DNA of 12,912 nt from Planctomycetota bacterium (lineage in GTDB: Bacteria; Planctomycetota; Phycisphaerae; WQYP01): contig JAJZOA010000086.1 in the NCBI GenBank assembly GCA_021852225.1, forward strand, positions 1-12,912. The letters run 5' to 3'. The notes beneath the pieces are model-generated. The model ran no database searches. It saw only the letters and a program-made list of their open reading frames with translations, and had not been told where the DNA came from. Shown in pieces: positions 1 through 7,883 of the stretch (position 1 is its first letter; each line of letters begins with the position of its first letter). The position numbers and the translations under genes were made by a program.

Positions 1-3
1 TAA

Positions 4-1569
4 TTCCATGGCGTATGGCGTCCGGCGGAGGTACAAGGCACTTTTACCGCATGTAACCCGCAGACCGGCGCTGCGCTGCCGGACCCATTTCCCATAAGTG
101 CCTGGGCGGATTGTGAAGCAGCACTTGTTGCCGCCAAGCGCGCCGCCGCGGACTTACGTGCGGTTAATCCTGAAAAAATTGCTGATTTTCTTGATGCCTT
201 TGCCTCGGCGATAGAGGCCCAGGCGGAAAAATTGTGTATCCTGGCGCACACTGAAACCGCGCTGGCAATTCAGCCGCGACTGGCTGCCGGAGAATTGCCG
301 CGAACCACCGGTCAACTTCGGTCGGCCGCTCACGCGGCGCGGCAGGGGGCCTGGCGACGGCCGGTAATCGATACGAAAAATAATATACGCTCGCAATTCG
401 CGCCCATCGGACCGGTGTGCATTTTCGGGCCGAATAATTTTCCATTCGCATTTAATGCGGTGTGCGGCGGCGATTTTGCCGCGGCCATTGCGGCGGGAAA
501 TCCGGTTATTGCCAAGGCCCACCCGCTGCATCCGGCCACCAGCCAGGCGCTGGCGGAACTGGCACATGACTGTCTGGTTCACACCGGCCTGCCACGGGCA
601 ACCGTTGCGCTAATGTATGCCACTTTGCCTTTGGACGGGTTGCGGCTGGTGTCTGATCCCCGTATCGGTGCCAGCGCCTTTACCGGCAGTCGCAAAGCCG
701 GCCTGCAACTCAAGGCCGCGGCGGATGCTGCTGGCAAGCCAATCTATCTGGAAATGTCCAGCATTAATCCGGTGGTGGTTCTGCCCGGATTGCTTTCCCA
801 CCGGCGCGCGGATATTGGGCGGGAATATGTCAGTTCGGTTCTGCTGGGCAGCGGCCAATTCTGTACGAATCCGGGTCTCGTTCTGCTGCTGAAAAATGCC
901 GATTCCGATGCGTTTATCGCGGAGGTATCCGCCGCGCTATCCGCAGCACCCGTCGGCACACTTTTTTCCGCCGGAGTGCGGGATGAATTAGCCTCTGCGG
1001 TGAAGCAATTGATTGATGCGGGTGCCGCACTTATGACAGGCGGACGAATCATGCCGGAAGCACGTTTTGCCTTTGAAAACACTCTACTTGTCATTTCCGG
1101 CAGTCAATTCCTTCGCCACCCGGATATTTTCCAGCGAGAGGCGTTCGGCAATGCGTGTCTGATGGTCCAGGCGGACGATATCGCCCAGTTGCTGGCGATT
1201 TGTGGAATGCTGGAAGGGAATCTGACCGGCACCATTTACGCGGATGACGTCGATGACGTCAGCCTGTACGACCTGGTTTCCGACTTGCTGCGACCGCGCG
1301 TCGGCCGGCTGCTTTACAACAAAATGCCCACCGGCGTGGCTGTTTCACCGGCAATGAATCATGGGGGGCCATTTCCCGCATCGGGGCATGCACATTTTAC
1401 CTCGGTCGGAATTCCCGCAGCCATTGAACGCTTTACCCGCCTGGAGTGTTTTGACAATGTTCCGCGACACCGGCTGCCGCCGGCATTGCGCGACACGGCG
1501 CCGGCCGGCTATTGGCAATGTGTGGACGGTCAATGGCGGCAATCTCTGCCGAACGCCGATAGTGTCTGA
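4..1569 (+). CDS. Aldehyde dehydrogenase, 2-oxoglutarate-semialdehyde (2,5-dioxovalerate) dehydrogenase type; 5' end unresolved
   Basis: Likely oxidises 2,5-dioxopentanoate to 2-oxoglutarate with NAD(P)+, the last step of glucarate, pentose or hydroxyproline breakdown in the cytoplasm. Seen: the cofactor-fold segment FGPNNFPFAF (near base 427), AFTGSRKAG, the general-base Glu in LEMSSINP (codon 751-753), the catalytic Cys in GSGQFCTNPG (codon 862-864), and the C-terminal MNHGGPFPASG and FTSVG motifs of this subfamily. Family-like sequence (GVWRPAE, NPQTGAALP, then the first helices) runs back to about base 13, so the TTG at 232 is not a credible start because it would drop about 76 conserved residues. 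From base 4 the frame gives 521 codons, close to the roughly 500-530 usual for the family. However, codons 4-231 contain no ATG, GTG or TTG, and TAA occupies 1-3. Either a few N-terminal residues are lost (pseudogene or frameshift) or the window edge carries an error. The substrate is inferred from the subfamily and could be another semialdehyde. Confidence 0.85.
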   Translation, partial: FHGVWRPAEVQGTFTACNPQTGAALPDPFPISAWADCEAALVAAKRAAADLRAVNPEKIADFLDAFASAIEAQAEKLCILAHTETALAIQPRLAAGELPRTTGQLRSAAHAARQGAWRRPVIDTKNNIRSQFAPIGPVCIFGPNNFPFAFNAVCGGDFAAAIAAGNPVIAKAHPLHPATSQALAELAHDCLVHTGLPRATVALMYATLPLDGLRLVSDPRIGASAFTGSRKAGLQLKAAADAAGKPIYLEMSSINPVVVLPGLLSHRRADIGREYVSSVLLGSGQFCTNPGLVLLLKNADSDAFIAEVSAALSAAPVGTLFSAGVRDELASAVKQLIDAGAALMTGGRIMPEARFAFENTLLVISGSQFLRHPDIFQREAFGNACLMVQADDIAQLLAICGMLEGNLTGTIYADDVDDVSLYDLVSDLLRPRVGRLLYNKMPTGVAVSPAMNHGGPFPASGHAHFTSVGIPAAIERFTRLECFDNVPRHRLPPALRDTAPAGYWQCVDGQWRQSLPNADSV

Positions 1570-1581
1570 CCCGTTCGCGGG
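1570..1581. other. Short inverted repeat in the convergent gap between the aldehyde dehydrogenase and cysS
   Basis: Directly after the dehydrogenase TGA comes CCCG-TTCG-CGGG, a 4-bp stem with a TTCG loop. The whole convergent gap is only 26 bases (1570-1595). The stem is short and no T-run follows on either strand, so a role as a bidirectional terminator is only a possibility. Confidence 0.2.
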
Positions 1582-1595
1582 CCGCAGAGCGGAAT

Positions 1596-3206
1596 TTACG
1601 CCAATGCCGGTGCCAGCCGCCGGCGCCAGGACATTCCTTTAGCGGTATCCATCACTTCTACACCCAGAAGAGTCAGTTCTTTGCGCAGGGCATCGCTTTG
1701 CGCGAAATCCCGGCTGGTTTTGGCGGCCTTGCGGCGCTCTATCAGATGTTCAATTGTATTTAGTGTTTCCGGTGCCAACGGCTGCGTCGGAGTGAACACA
1801 ACCTGCAGGACATGGTCCACCCGCTTAAGTGCCTGAAGCGCTGATCTGGCTCGCGGAAAGCCGATGGTTTTTTGTTTCAGCAGACCCGCCGACCAGGTAA
1901 AGACCGCGGCCAGCGCGGCGGAAATGTTCAGGTCTTCCGCCAAGCCACGGTCAAATTCCTCCAGCATGAAGGCATCTTCCGGGGCGACCGGCGTTTGGGG
2001 CGCCATGGAATTATCAAGTATGTTTATATGTAAATCACCAGCGGCTTCGTCCACGCTGGCGACGCAAAGCGTCAGCTTGTCCGCCAGGTCTCGGAGCGTG
2101 GTGATGGCCGCGGCAGCTTCGTGCAGGCTTTGAAGCGTAAAATTCTGGGTTTCGCGGTATCGTGCCGCCAGCAGTGCGTAACGCACCACCAGCGGATCGA
2201 AGCCTTTGGCCGTCAGATCCCGAATGGTAAAAAAATTCCCTTTGGATTTGGACATTTTTTCGCCATTGACCATTAAATGTCGGGCGTGCATCCAAAGCCG
2301 CACAAACGGCCGGTCGGTGGCTCCCTGCGACTGGGCTATTTCACATTCATGATGCGGAAAAATATTGTCTTCGCCGCCGGTGTGAATATCCAGTGTCGGG
2401 CCAAGAATTTCCATTGCCATGGAACTGCATTCCACATGCCAGCCAGGATAGCCTTCGCCCCATGGACTTGGCCACCGCATGATATGTTTCCCGTCCGGCT
2501 TCCACAGGAAAAAGTCCGCAGGATGACGCTTCGCCGCCTGTTCATTGGTTCTGCCGCCGGCACCGTGCGACAATTGTTCAATCGAATTCCCGGATAGTTT
2601 GCCATATTCCGGAAAACTGCCCACATCAAAATAGACCACGCCGTCCGTGCCGACATAGGCGTGCCCGCGGCCGATCAATTGCTGAATCAACTCCACAAAA
2701 TCTGATATATGACGCGTGGGACGCGGCATAATGGCTTCTTTTTCGTGGTCCGCCGCACGGTTATGGTCCATGGCCACGGCCAGTCGCAGCGACAGTGCAT
2801 CCTGCAAAAACGCCTGAATGAAATAATCTGCCACCTGAAATGGATCGTTGGGGTTTTCCACCATGGCAATTCCGGTTTTTTTGTTCTCCTTCATCTTCTC
2901 AACGGCCAGTTCCAGTTTGTCCCGGCCGCCACCATCTGCAATCTGGTCGTCCGTCATGTGTCCGACATCGGTCATGTTCATCACATGACGCACTTTCGCG
3001 CCACGAATTTCAAGATAGCGCCGCAGCAGGTCGGCAAACAGGAACGACCGGAAATTTCCAATATGGGCGTAATCGTAAACGGTAGGCCCGCATGAATACA
3101 TGGTGATCGTCGCACCGTTAAGCGGGTCGGACTGATTCGGACCAGGCTGCTGCGGTGATAGCGGCGTCATGTGGCGGGTAAGCGTGTTGTAAAACGTGGG
3201 AGTCAT
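1596..3206 (-). CDS. cysS: Cysteinyl-tRNA synthetase (class I)
   Basis: Charges tRNA-Cys with cysteine in the cytoplasm. Seen in the 536-aa product: the HIGH-type motif as AHIGN (about residues 47-51), KMSKS at 317-321, and a zinc site made by C39 (YSCGPTVYDY), C260 (WHVECSSM), H285 and E289 (PHHECE). The ligand spacing matches E. coli CysRS (C28, C209, H234, E238), which supports the assignment strongly. The protein is about 75 residues longer than E. coli CysRS. Part is a longer N-terminus; part is an insertion of roughly 30 residues after NMTDVGHMTDD (about 90-150), rich in Lys, Glu and Gly, which I associate with planctomycete enzymes. The C-terminus ends in the family's VEVMDTAKGMSWRR pattern. 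The ATG start has only a weak, distant GGA upstream. It is the last gene of a five-gene minus-strand block, 108 bases after the HEAT-like gene, and converges on the dehydrogenase. Confidence 0.97.
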   Translation of the reverse strand: MTPTFYNTLTRHMTPLSPQQPGPNQSDPLNGATITMYSCGPTVYDYAHIGNFRSFLFADLLRRYLEIRGAKVRHVMNMTDVGHMTDDQIADGGGRDKLELAVEKMKENKKTGIAMVENPNDPFQVADYFIQAFLQDALSLRLAVAMDHNRAADHEKEAIMPRPTRHISDFVELIQQLIGRGHAYVGTDGVVYFDVGSFPEYGKLSGNSIEQLSHGAGGRTNEQAAKRHPADFFLWKPDGKHIMRWPSPWGEGYPGWHVECSSMAMEILGPTLDIHTGGEDNIFPHHECEIAQSQGATDRPFVRLWMHARHLMVNGEKMSKSKGNFFTIRDLTAKGFDPLVVRYALLAARYRETQNFTLQSLHEAAAAITTLRDLADKLTLCVASVDEAAGDLHINILDNSMAPQTPVAPEDAFMLEEFDRGLAEDLNISAALAAVFTWSAGLLKQKTIGFPRARSALQALKRVDHVLQVVFTPTQPLAPETLNTIEHLIERRKAAKTSRDFAQSDALRKELTLLGVEVMDTAKGMSWRRRLAPALA

Positions 3207-3314
3207 AAGTTTTTGATTCCAGATTGTCTGTGGCCGGTGTTCCAGGTTTCCAAGCCACTTGATTTTATGGCGGCGCTCGGCGGCCGGTTTAAAAATCCGG
3301 TTAAACTTTGCGAT

Positions 3315-4991
3315 TTATTTGGCCGGCGTGCCCGCCGCCACCTCATGCAGCAGGCGTCGCGTCTGGCCCGCCAGTTTCAGGTAATACCAGCCGGCCACGG
3401 CACGAAACCCGTCAGTACGCCGGTCGTTATAAAGCACAATGTTTCGCAATTCGGGCATGGCCATTTTCAGGCCGGCGCGCGACAAAACAATTGCGGCATA
3501 TTGGCGAATCTGATGATCATGGCTTTTACGCAACTGCGGCCATATCGGCGCCACCAGCGGGCCGAAGTTCATTTTCCGGCTTTGCATCATGCCTCCCAGT
3601 GCGGCTTCCACTACGCCATGGTTAACGGATTGTAAAAAGCCAGCCAGAAGCCGCCGGGCCGCCGGGCTGTCCATATTGGCAATACGTTTAGCCGCCGCTT
3701 CCGCCCGCAGATAATCCACATCGCGCTGGCTGTCGACCACGGTTGCGTAGTGCACCAACGCGGTAAGCAGCCGCAGTCGATGCGGGTTCGCCGGATTCCG
3801 GCAGTAGCCATACACCCAATTCAAAAAAAGTGGCTGGCCCTGATGCACCAAATGCAGGATTTCCGGAAGCGGGTCTTTGTGATAGGCGGCCAGCAGGCCG
3901 GCGCGAGCAATATCCCGTTGAAGTGGCGAGTGGGTTTTTAACAGTTTGCGAATCGATGCCGGTGAAACCTGTTGACCATATTCTATGGCCAGCAGGCCCA
4001 GTTCGATGCGGTCAATCGTGTTGTGCGACTCGGCAATCAGGTGTTCCAATCGCCGACCCGCACCCGGCGCATGCATATAAAGCAACGCCGTGACCGCCCC
4101 GCGCCGTGTGCCGCCGGTGGCTTTTTTATCTTCGGCTATTCGGGAAACCCAGGGTATCGCGGCTTTGATGTCTTTCACCGCTGCCCGTGCCAATAATGCC
4201 CGTTTAATGTGCTGAAGGTCAGGTGAATGGGTGGCGGCAAGCCGCCCAAGGACAGCCATGGCTTTGGTTACGGCACCAGCGTCATCCGTTTCCAGAATGG
4301 TCATCGCCGCATAATAACGCACGGATGGGTCCGCGCTGGCCAGCAGGGCGGTTAATTCGGGCAGCGCCAAGTTATCCAGTTTCCGCGTCACCAGTGCAGC
4401 TGCCGCCAAAAGGCGCTGCGAGGGCTGAGGCGCAATTTTCAGAATAGTTTGCAACTGCCGCGTGGTAATGTTCCCATACTGAATCAGCATGGCTAACGAG
4501 GCGGTTAACAGCGTCGGCAGCGGAATTGAAAAAAAGTGCCGCATGTTCAGAACTTTTGGGTTTCCGCTGACATAATTGGCGTCCAGTATGCCCGTGAGTT
4601 GCAGCATGGGATCTTTGGCCCGGCTGATCTGCAGAAAATACGGCGTCAGAGCAGCGTCGTGCGTGGATCGCAGTGATCCCAGAACCAGCGCCCCGTGTCG
4701 GTTGGAATCAAAGCCGCGCCGAAAAAATTGGGCCGTCGCCGCCAGAACCTGGGCCGTATTTGCCGCCGATTCCGGCGCTTCGGCCGCAGATATGGTCCCG
4801 GCCGCCAGCGCAGGCTCATTGACCGACGTCGATGGCGCCGGCGAAGCGGCGGTTGCCATGCCGCTGACAATAAACGCACCCGCGGCGGCCATTGAAATCA
4901 GAAATTGTGGAGCCGGACGGTGCCATTTTTTGGACAGTCCCGATGAACAGGCGACTTTTCGGCCGCCTGTGAATAGCAATTGCACACGCAC
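3315..4991 (-). CDS. Exported HEAT-like repeat protein, function unknown
   Basis: From the GTG at 4991 the product is 558 aa. I choose this start because AGGAG lies 7 bases upstream; a GTG at 5060 (23 codons longer) and an ATG at 5054 have no comparable site. A weak TACAAT at 5032-5037 would also favour the shorter start, though it has no matching -35. The N-terminus has basic residues, then a hydrophobic stretch (FLISMAAAGAFIVSG) ending in MATAAS, which looks like a cleavable signal peptide, so the mature protein is probably periplasmic or cell-surface. Most of the rest is Ala/Leu-rich helical repeats of HEAT type, for example PELTALLASADPSVRYYAAM and further units with Arg and Asp at the turns. 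Such solenoids usually act as protein-binding scaffolds; no catalytic motif is visible. Neighbours are a DedA protein upstream and cysS downstream. The partner and role are unknown. Confidence 0.8.
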   Translation of the reverse strand: MRVQLLFTGGRKVACSSGLSKKWHRPAPQFLISMAAAGAFIVSGMATAASPAPSTSVNEPALAAGTISAAEAPESAANTAQVLAATAQFFRRGFDSNRHGALVLGSLRSTHDAALTPYFLQISRAKDPMLQLTGILDANYVSGNPKVLNMRHFFSIPLPTLLTASLAMLIQYGNITTRQLQTILKIAPQPSQRLLAAAALVTRKLDNLALPELTALLASADPSVRYYAAMTILETDDAGAVTKAMAVLGRLAATHSPDLQHIKRALLARAAVKDIKAAIPWVSRIAEDKKATGGTRRGAVTALLYMHAPGAGRRLEHLIAESHNTIDRIELGLLAIEYGQQVSPASIRKLLKTHSPLQRDIARAGLLAAYHKDPLPEILHLVHQGQPLFLNWVYGYCRNPANPHRLRLLTALVHYATVVDSQRDVDYLRAEAAAKRIANMDSPAARRLLAGFLQSVNHGVVEAALGGMMQSRKMNFGPLVAPIWPQLRKSHDHQIRQYAAIVLSRAGLKMAMPELRNIVLYNDRRTDGFRAVAGWYYLKLAGQTRRLLHEVAAGTPAK

Positions 4992-5085
4992 GTGTAAACT
5001 CCTGTCGCAGCCGCCGGAGCGGCAAAGCGGTATTGTAAACAAAAACGGGTCCATCGGCACGGATGTCAGGTTTTGGATTGTCGTC

Positions 5086-5781
5086 CTAAGGCTTGCCTTG
5101 CTCGGCCCGGGATCGCCGCATCAGATACACGACAGCGCCAATGACAATTGCGATAACGACCACCACGTAAACGACATGTTTAACTTCCGCCACTTTCGCA
5201 AAGAGCCAGTTGATATGTTTAGCCTGCCAGTAGCCAAGCCATATCAGGGTTGGCACGCTGATAAGACCGGCCAGACCATCCACCGCCACAAATCGCCAAT
5301 AAGGCATTTTGGATATGCCGCAAAGGGCAAAAATTAAGGCCCGCACGCCCGGGATAAACCGCCCGATGAAAAGCGTCAGGTTGCCATGTCGTAAAAAGTG
5401 CTTTTCCACCTGATCCCGCCGCTTGGAATGCAGGACTTTGCGGATGTGCCGGGCGATGAGATTATTTGAATCGATGCCATAGCGCCCGATTAAGTACAGA
5501 ATACTGTCGCCGCCCACAATGCCCAGCATGCCCGCCAGAAACATGATATTGGCGGAAGGCACCGTGCCCGGATCGGTTGTTGCGCTCGAGGCGCCGGCCG
5601 GTTTTGTCCCCGTGGGTGCCAGCACGCCAGACAGTGGGCTTTGATGCGGGTTGCAAAGATAGCCGGAAAAGATCAGCGGAACATCTTCTGGAATCGGCAC
5701 GCCGCAGCCCGCTGCGACAAGAATCAAGGCCAGCGCCACATAGGTGAACTTGGTCAGAAGTAGTTTCAGAAGGCCGATCAT
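5086..5781 (-). CDS. DedA family (SNARE-associated/VTT domain) inner-membrane protein
   Basis: DedA proteins are polytopic membrane proteins, several of which translocate lipids such as undecaprenyl phosphate or support membrane homeostasis. Seen: an N-terminal hydrophobic segment (FTYVALALILVAAGCG), the DedA signature VPIPEDVPLIFSGYL, a second hydrophobic stretch (IMFLAGMLGIVGGDSILYLIGRYG), the characteristic FIGRFIPGVRALIFALCGIS, and a C-terminal membrane segment (VVYVVVVIAIVIGAVVYL) followed by Arg-rich residues, which suggests a cytoplasmic C-terminus. I chose the ATG at 5781 (231 aa), which starts just before the first hydrophobic segment. An in-frame ATG at 5829 would add 16 charged residues; neither has a strong ribosome binding site. 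Odd: a hydrophilic Ala/Pro/Thr/Ser-rich stretch of about 35-40 residues sits between PEDVPLIFSGYLC and the next hydrophobic segment, where I recall a shorter connection in the family. The substrate is not known. Confidence 0.9.
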   Translation of the reverse strand: MIGLLKLLLTKFTYVALALILVAAGCGVPIPEDVPLIFSGYLCNPHQSPLSGVLAPTGTKPAGASSATTDPGTVPSANIMFLAGMLGIVGGDSILYLIGRYGIDSNNLIARHIRKVLHSKRRDQVEKHFLRHGNLTLFIGRFIPGVRALIFALCGISKMPYWRFVAVDGLAGLISVPTLIWLGYWQAKHINWLFAKVAEVKHVVYVVVVIAIVIGAVVYLMRRSRAEQGKP

Positions 5782-5898
5782 GCGTCCGCGTTTCCCATTT
5801 CTTTCTGGCCACAGGGGCAAAAATTCCATCCTAACGGTAGGGAACGCATCGGGTCAAATGAAATTCTGTCGTGTTTCGCTGCCGCGACACCGGGCCGC

Positions 5899-6795
5899 TT
5901 AAAGGCCGATCATAAAAAATCGTGGAACCGCATTCGGATGATAATGGGACGGGCCGGCAAGCAGCGCCTGCACGCTGGCCGGTGCGTCCACGATCACTTT
6001 ATTGCCCACTTCCGTCATAGTGGCGTTGCCGCCGTGGTTCGCCCATATTTTTGGTCGCACGGCATTGGTAATCAGCGAAATAAGATCGGTGGAAACGGGT
6101 TGGTGTTCCTTTTTCTTTGATTGTCCGGGTGTATAGCCCGGCGGCCAGACGGCTTTGGGATGCGGCCCGTTTCTCGGGTGGCGCATGCGATGGAGGATCG
6201 CGGCCGGTGGAATAATCCGCGGCAGATTCGCCAGCAGGTCTGGCAGCCAATAAGTCCGCAGAATCAACCGCTTATCATCCTGGGCTTCTGTAGTAATAAA
6301 AATAACATTTTCATCCGCACTGATCACCAGCCGCTTGCGCCGGGCAAAGACTCTAAAAAGCCGCGCCAGGTCCCGTCGGCAAGATCCGGCCGGCAAGGTC
6401 ACATTATGCGGCTTTTGAATAGAGATACCCGCGCGTTTTAATGCGGGCCATCCCACCGCGAAATTCTCGCCGGTTAGAGCCGCCATGCGATTGACTGCCT
6501 GATTGAGCGTGAGCTGACGCAACACAATGTGTGGAAGTTTCTGGGTCAGGAGTTTCGGCTGATTCTCCACAAAAATGATGTAGCCAATTTGCGCTGGCCG
6601 GTACGGGTGGGCACTTTTTTTATGTGAAGATTTTACATTTGCGTGGGCGGCCGTTGGACGGTCTGCGGAAGGATTTCCCGCAGTGGCAAATTCCCCGGCC
6701 AGCACCATGGCGAAAGCCGCCACCATCGCCACCAACCGCCGCTTTTTGAATGCAGCCAGATGGGTTCCCCGTGGTGCCAGCGTCAGCCCAAACAT
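5899..6795 (-). CDS. Exported secretin-N-like (STN-type) protein, diverged paralogue of the adjacent upstream gene
   Basis: 298 aa, function unknown. N-terminus: KKRR, then a hydrophobic run (LVAMVAAFAMVLAGEF) and ATAG, a likely signal peptide. Residues about 92-168 align by eye with residues 61-136 of its upstream neighbour: LTLNQAVNRMAALTGENFAV against VSLRDAIVYLRNTTEANIFV, then GWPALKRAGIS against NWTALRNAGVS, and ENVIFITT against DNVLTITT. This beta-alpha-beta pattern resembles the short N-domain of secretins and TonB receptors. Residues about 234-280 (DLISLITNAVRPKIWANHGG, then KVIVDAPASVQALL) match the neighbour's C-terminal domain. Between them lies a Pro/His/Lys/Arg-rich linker (about 195-233) where the neighbour has a Gly-rich one. 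No secretin pore domain follows. It begins 34 bases after the upstream gene's stop, so the two are probably co-transcribed. The start is ATG 6795, with a weak GGAA upstream. Confidence 0.75.
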   Translation of the reverse strand: MFGLTLAPRGTHLAAFKKRRLVAMVAAFAMVLAGEFATAGNPSADRPTAAHANVKSSHKKSAHPYRPAQIGYIIFVENQPKLLTQKLPHIVLRQLTLNQAVNRMAALTGENFAVGWPALKRAGISIQKPHNVTLPAGSCRRDLARLFRVFARRKRLVISADENVIFITTEAQDDKRLILRTYWLPDLLANLPRIIPPAAILHRMRHPRNGPHPKAVWPPGYTPGQSKKKEHQPVSTDLISLITNAVRPKIWANHGGNATMTEVGNKVIVDAPASVQALLAGPSHYHPNAVPRFFMIGL

Positions 6796-6829
6796 AATGG
6801 CGTTCCGGTTTGTCGGCGGATTGTCCGAA

Positions 6830-7618
6830 TCAGCGGCCGCCTACCAGTTCCTGAATATAAATCGGCGCGGTGACCACCAGCGACCGATGAAAATACATAA
6901 TATTGGCCTGTCCGCCGCCCTTGACCCAGATATTGGGATGCACGGTGGCTTCAATAAGGCGAACCAGGTCTCGGCCGCGCTGGGTGGTGGTTTGAATATT
7001 GGATTGGGTTTGCGAACTCGAACCTCCGAACAGACTTTGGCCGCCGCCGCCACCAAGTCCGCCACCGCCGGATGCGCTGACCTGCGCGGTGCTGTTCTGC
7101 GTCGCGCTTTGCAGGTTGAAAGTTGGCGCATTGGTGAAATTCGGAATCGTCATCACCAGGTCATCCACCGGGTAGACACGTGTGACCATGTGCCGATTGG
7201 CATCGGATCGGGTGGTAATTGTCAGCACGTTATCACTGACGAAATAGATCAGCGTGGTCTGCGGGCTGACCTGCTGAAGAATTAGCGATAAAATTTTGTG
7301 TACCGGAACATTTTGCAGTTGCAGATTCACCGGCGTCAACGGGGATACGCCCGCGTTCCGCAGGGCTGTCCAGTTCACAAAAATATTGGCTTCCGTGGTG
7401 TTGCGCAGATACACAATCGCGTCACGCAGGGAAACACGGTGCATATTCGTGGCTGGCAAAACATCGTTGAGAGCCTGCTTGGTGGATACCGCCCAACTGT
7501 AATTCGCCGCGGCTGAAATCCGCGGCAGCGGTCCGGCGGCCATGCCCGCAATTGCCGCCAGCATAAGACGGGCTCTCCAAGTTACTTTTTTTGATTTCTG
7601 ATTCTGGAAGATACGCAT
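6830..7618 (-). CDS. Exported secretin-N-like (STN-type) protein with Gly-rich linker, planctomycete type
   Basis: 262 aa from the ATG at 7618, chosen because GGAG stands 9 bases upstream and a signal peptide follows at once; the longer in-frame reading from 7669 lacks both. Signal peptide about residues 1-37 (KKVTWRAR, hydrophobic core, ISAAA). A beta-alpha-beta STN-like domain covers about 61-136 (VSLRDAIVYL, NIFVNWTALR, DNVLTITTR), then TRVYPVDDLVMTIPNFTNAP, a Gly-rich linker (184-199, ending GGGGGQSLFGG), and a small C-terminal domain 215-260 (RDLVRLIEATVHPNIW, then RSLVVTAPIYIQELV). I recognise this order from proteins common in Planctomycetes, usually annotated as hypothetical or secretin/TonB short N-terminal domain proteins. 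STN-like domains bind partner proteins in secretion and receptor systems; here no pore or barrel is attached, so a periplasmic adaptor role is only inference. First gene of the minus-strand block, divergent from the GH2 gene. Confidence 0.8.
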   Translation of the reverse strand: MRIFQNQKSKKVTWRARLMLAAIAGMAAGPLPRISAAANYSWAVSTKQALNDVLPATNMHRVSLRDAIVYLRNTTEANIFVNWTALRNAGVSPLTPVNLQLQNVPVHKILSLILQQVSPQTTLIYFVSDNVLTITTRSDANRHMVTRVYPVDDLVMTIPNFTNAPTFNLQSATQNSTAQVSASGGGGLGGGGGQSLFGGSSSQTQSNIQTTTQRGRDLVRLIEATVHPNIWVKGGGQANIMYFHRSLVVTAPIYIQELVGGR

Positions 7619-7660
7619 GATTTGGTACTCCAAAAAAAGGTTGCCAGATGCGGACCCCAA

Positions 7661-7689
7661 ATTAGCCACTTCTTGTTAAATGTTATCAA
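7661..7689 (-). promoter_or_regulatory. Possible sigma70-type promoter for the secretin-N-like pair
   Basis: On the minus strand, TTGATA (7684-7689; 5 of 6 to TTGACA) is followed by a 17-base spacer and GCTAAT (7661-7666; 4 of 6 to TATAAT). It would start transcription about 35-40 bases before the ATG at 7618, a normal leader. The -10 match is only fair. Confidence 0.4.
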
Positions 7690-7769
7690 TATGGAAATAA
7701 AAAAGCAAATGCCAGGAAAAACTGATTTTTGAATGTCCGATTACTCTTGGAGGCCGGCGTGCAACGGGC

Positions 7770-7798
7770 TTGAACGCCCATCCTGTCGGTTGTATACT
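7770..7798 (+). promoter_or_regulatory. Sigma70-type promoter for the GH2 gene
   Basis: TTGAAC (7770-7775; 5 of 6) is followed by exactly 17 bases and TATACT (7793-7798; 5 of 6). Transcription would start near 7805, giving a leader of about 80 bases before the ATG at 7884. The spacing and match are good for a housekeeping-sigma promoter. No operator or inverted repeat is evident around it. Confidence 0.6.
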
Positions 7799-7883
7799 CC
7801 CGCCAAACCTCCGGCTTGAAAAGTTGTGTCACCACATTTGCCATTATTGGCCCCCGTCCATCCAATGTAGAGGATTCCATCGC

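Noticed and set aside
1..13. 13-base perfect inverted match between the window start and 2001-2013 (inside cysS)
   Set aside because: A match of this length is expected by chance in a window of this size, and one copy is in conserved coding sequence.
154..582. Minus-strand open frame opposite the start of the aldehyde dehydrogenase
   Set aside because: The plus strand here shows continuous family similarity; the antisense reading has no motif.
1244..1261. Tandem 9-base repeat GATGACGTC twice in the aldehyde dehydrogenase
   Set aside because: It is in frame, encodes an Asp-Asp-Val repeat in a surface-like stretch, and does not disturb the gene; only two copies.
4576..5337. Plus-strand open frame of 253 codons
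   Set aside because: It runs antisense across the 5' half of the HEAT-like gene and the 3' end of the DedA gene, with low-complexity Ala/Arg content and no recognisable domain.
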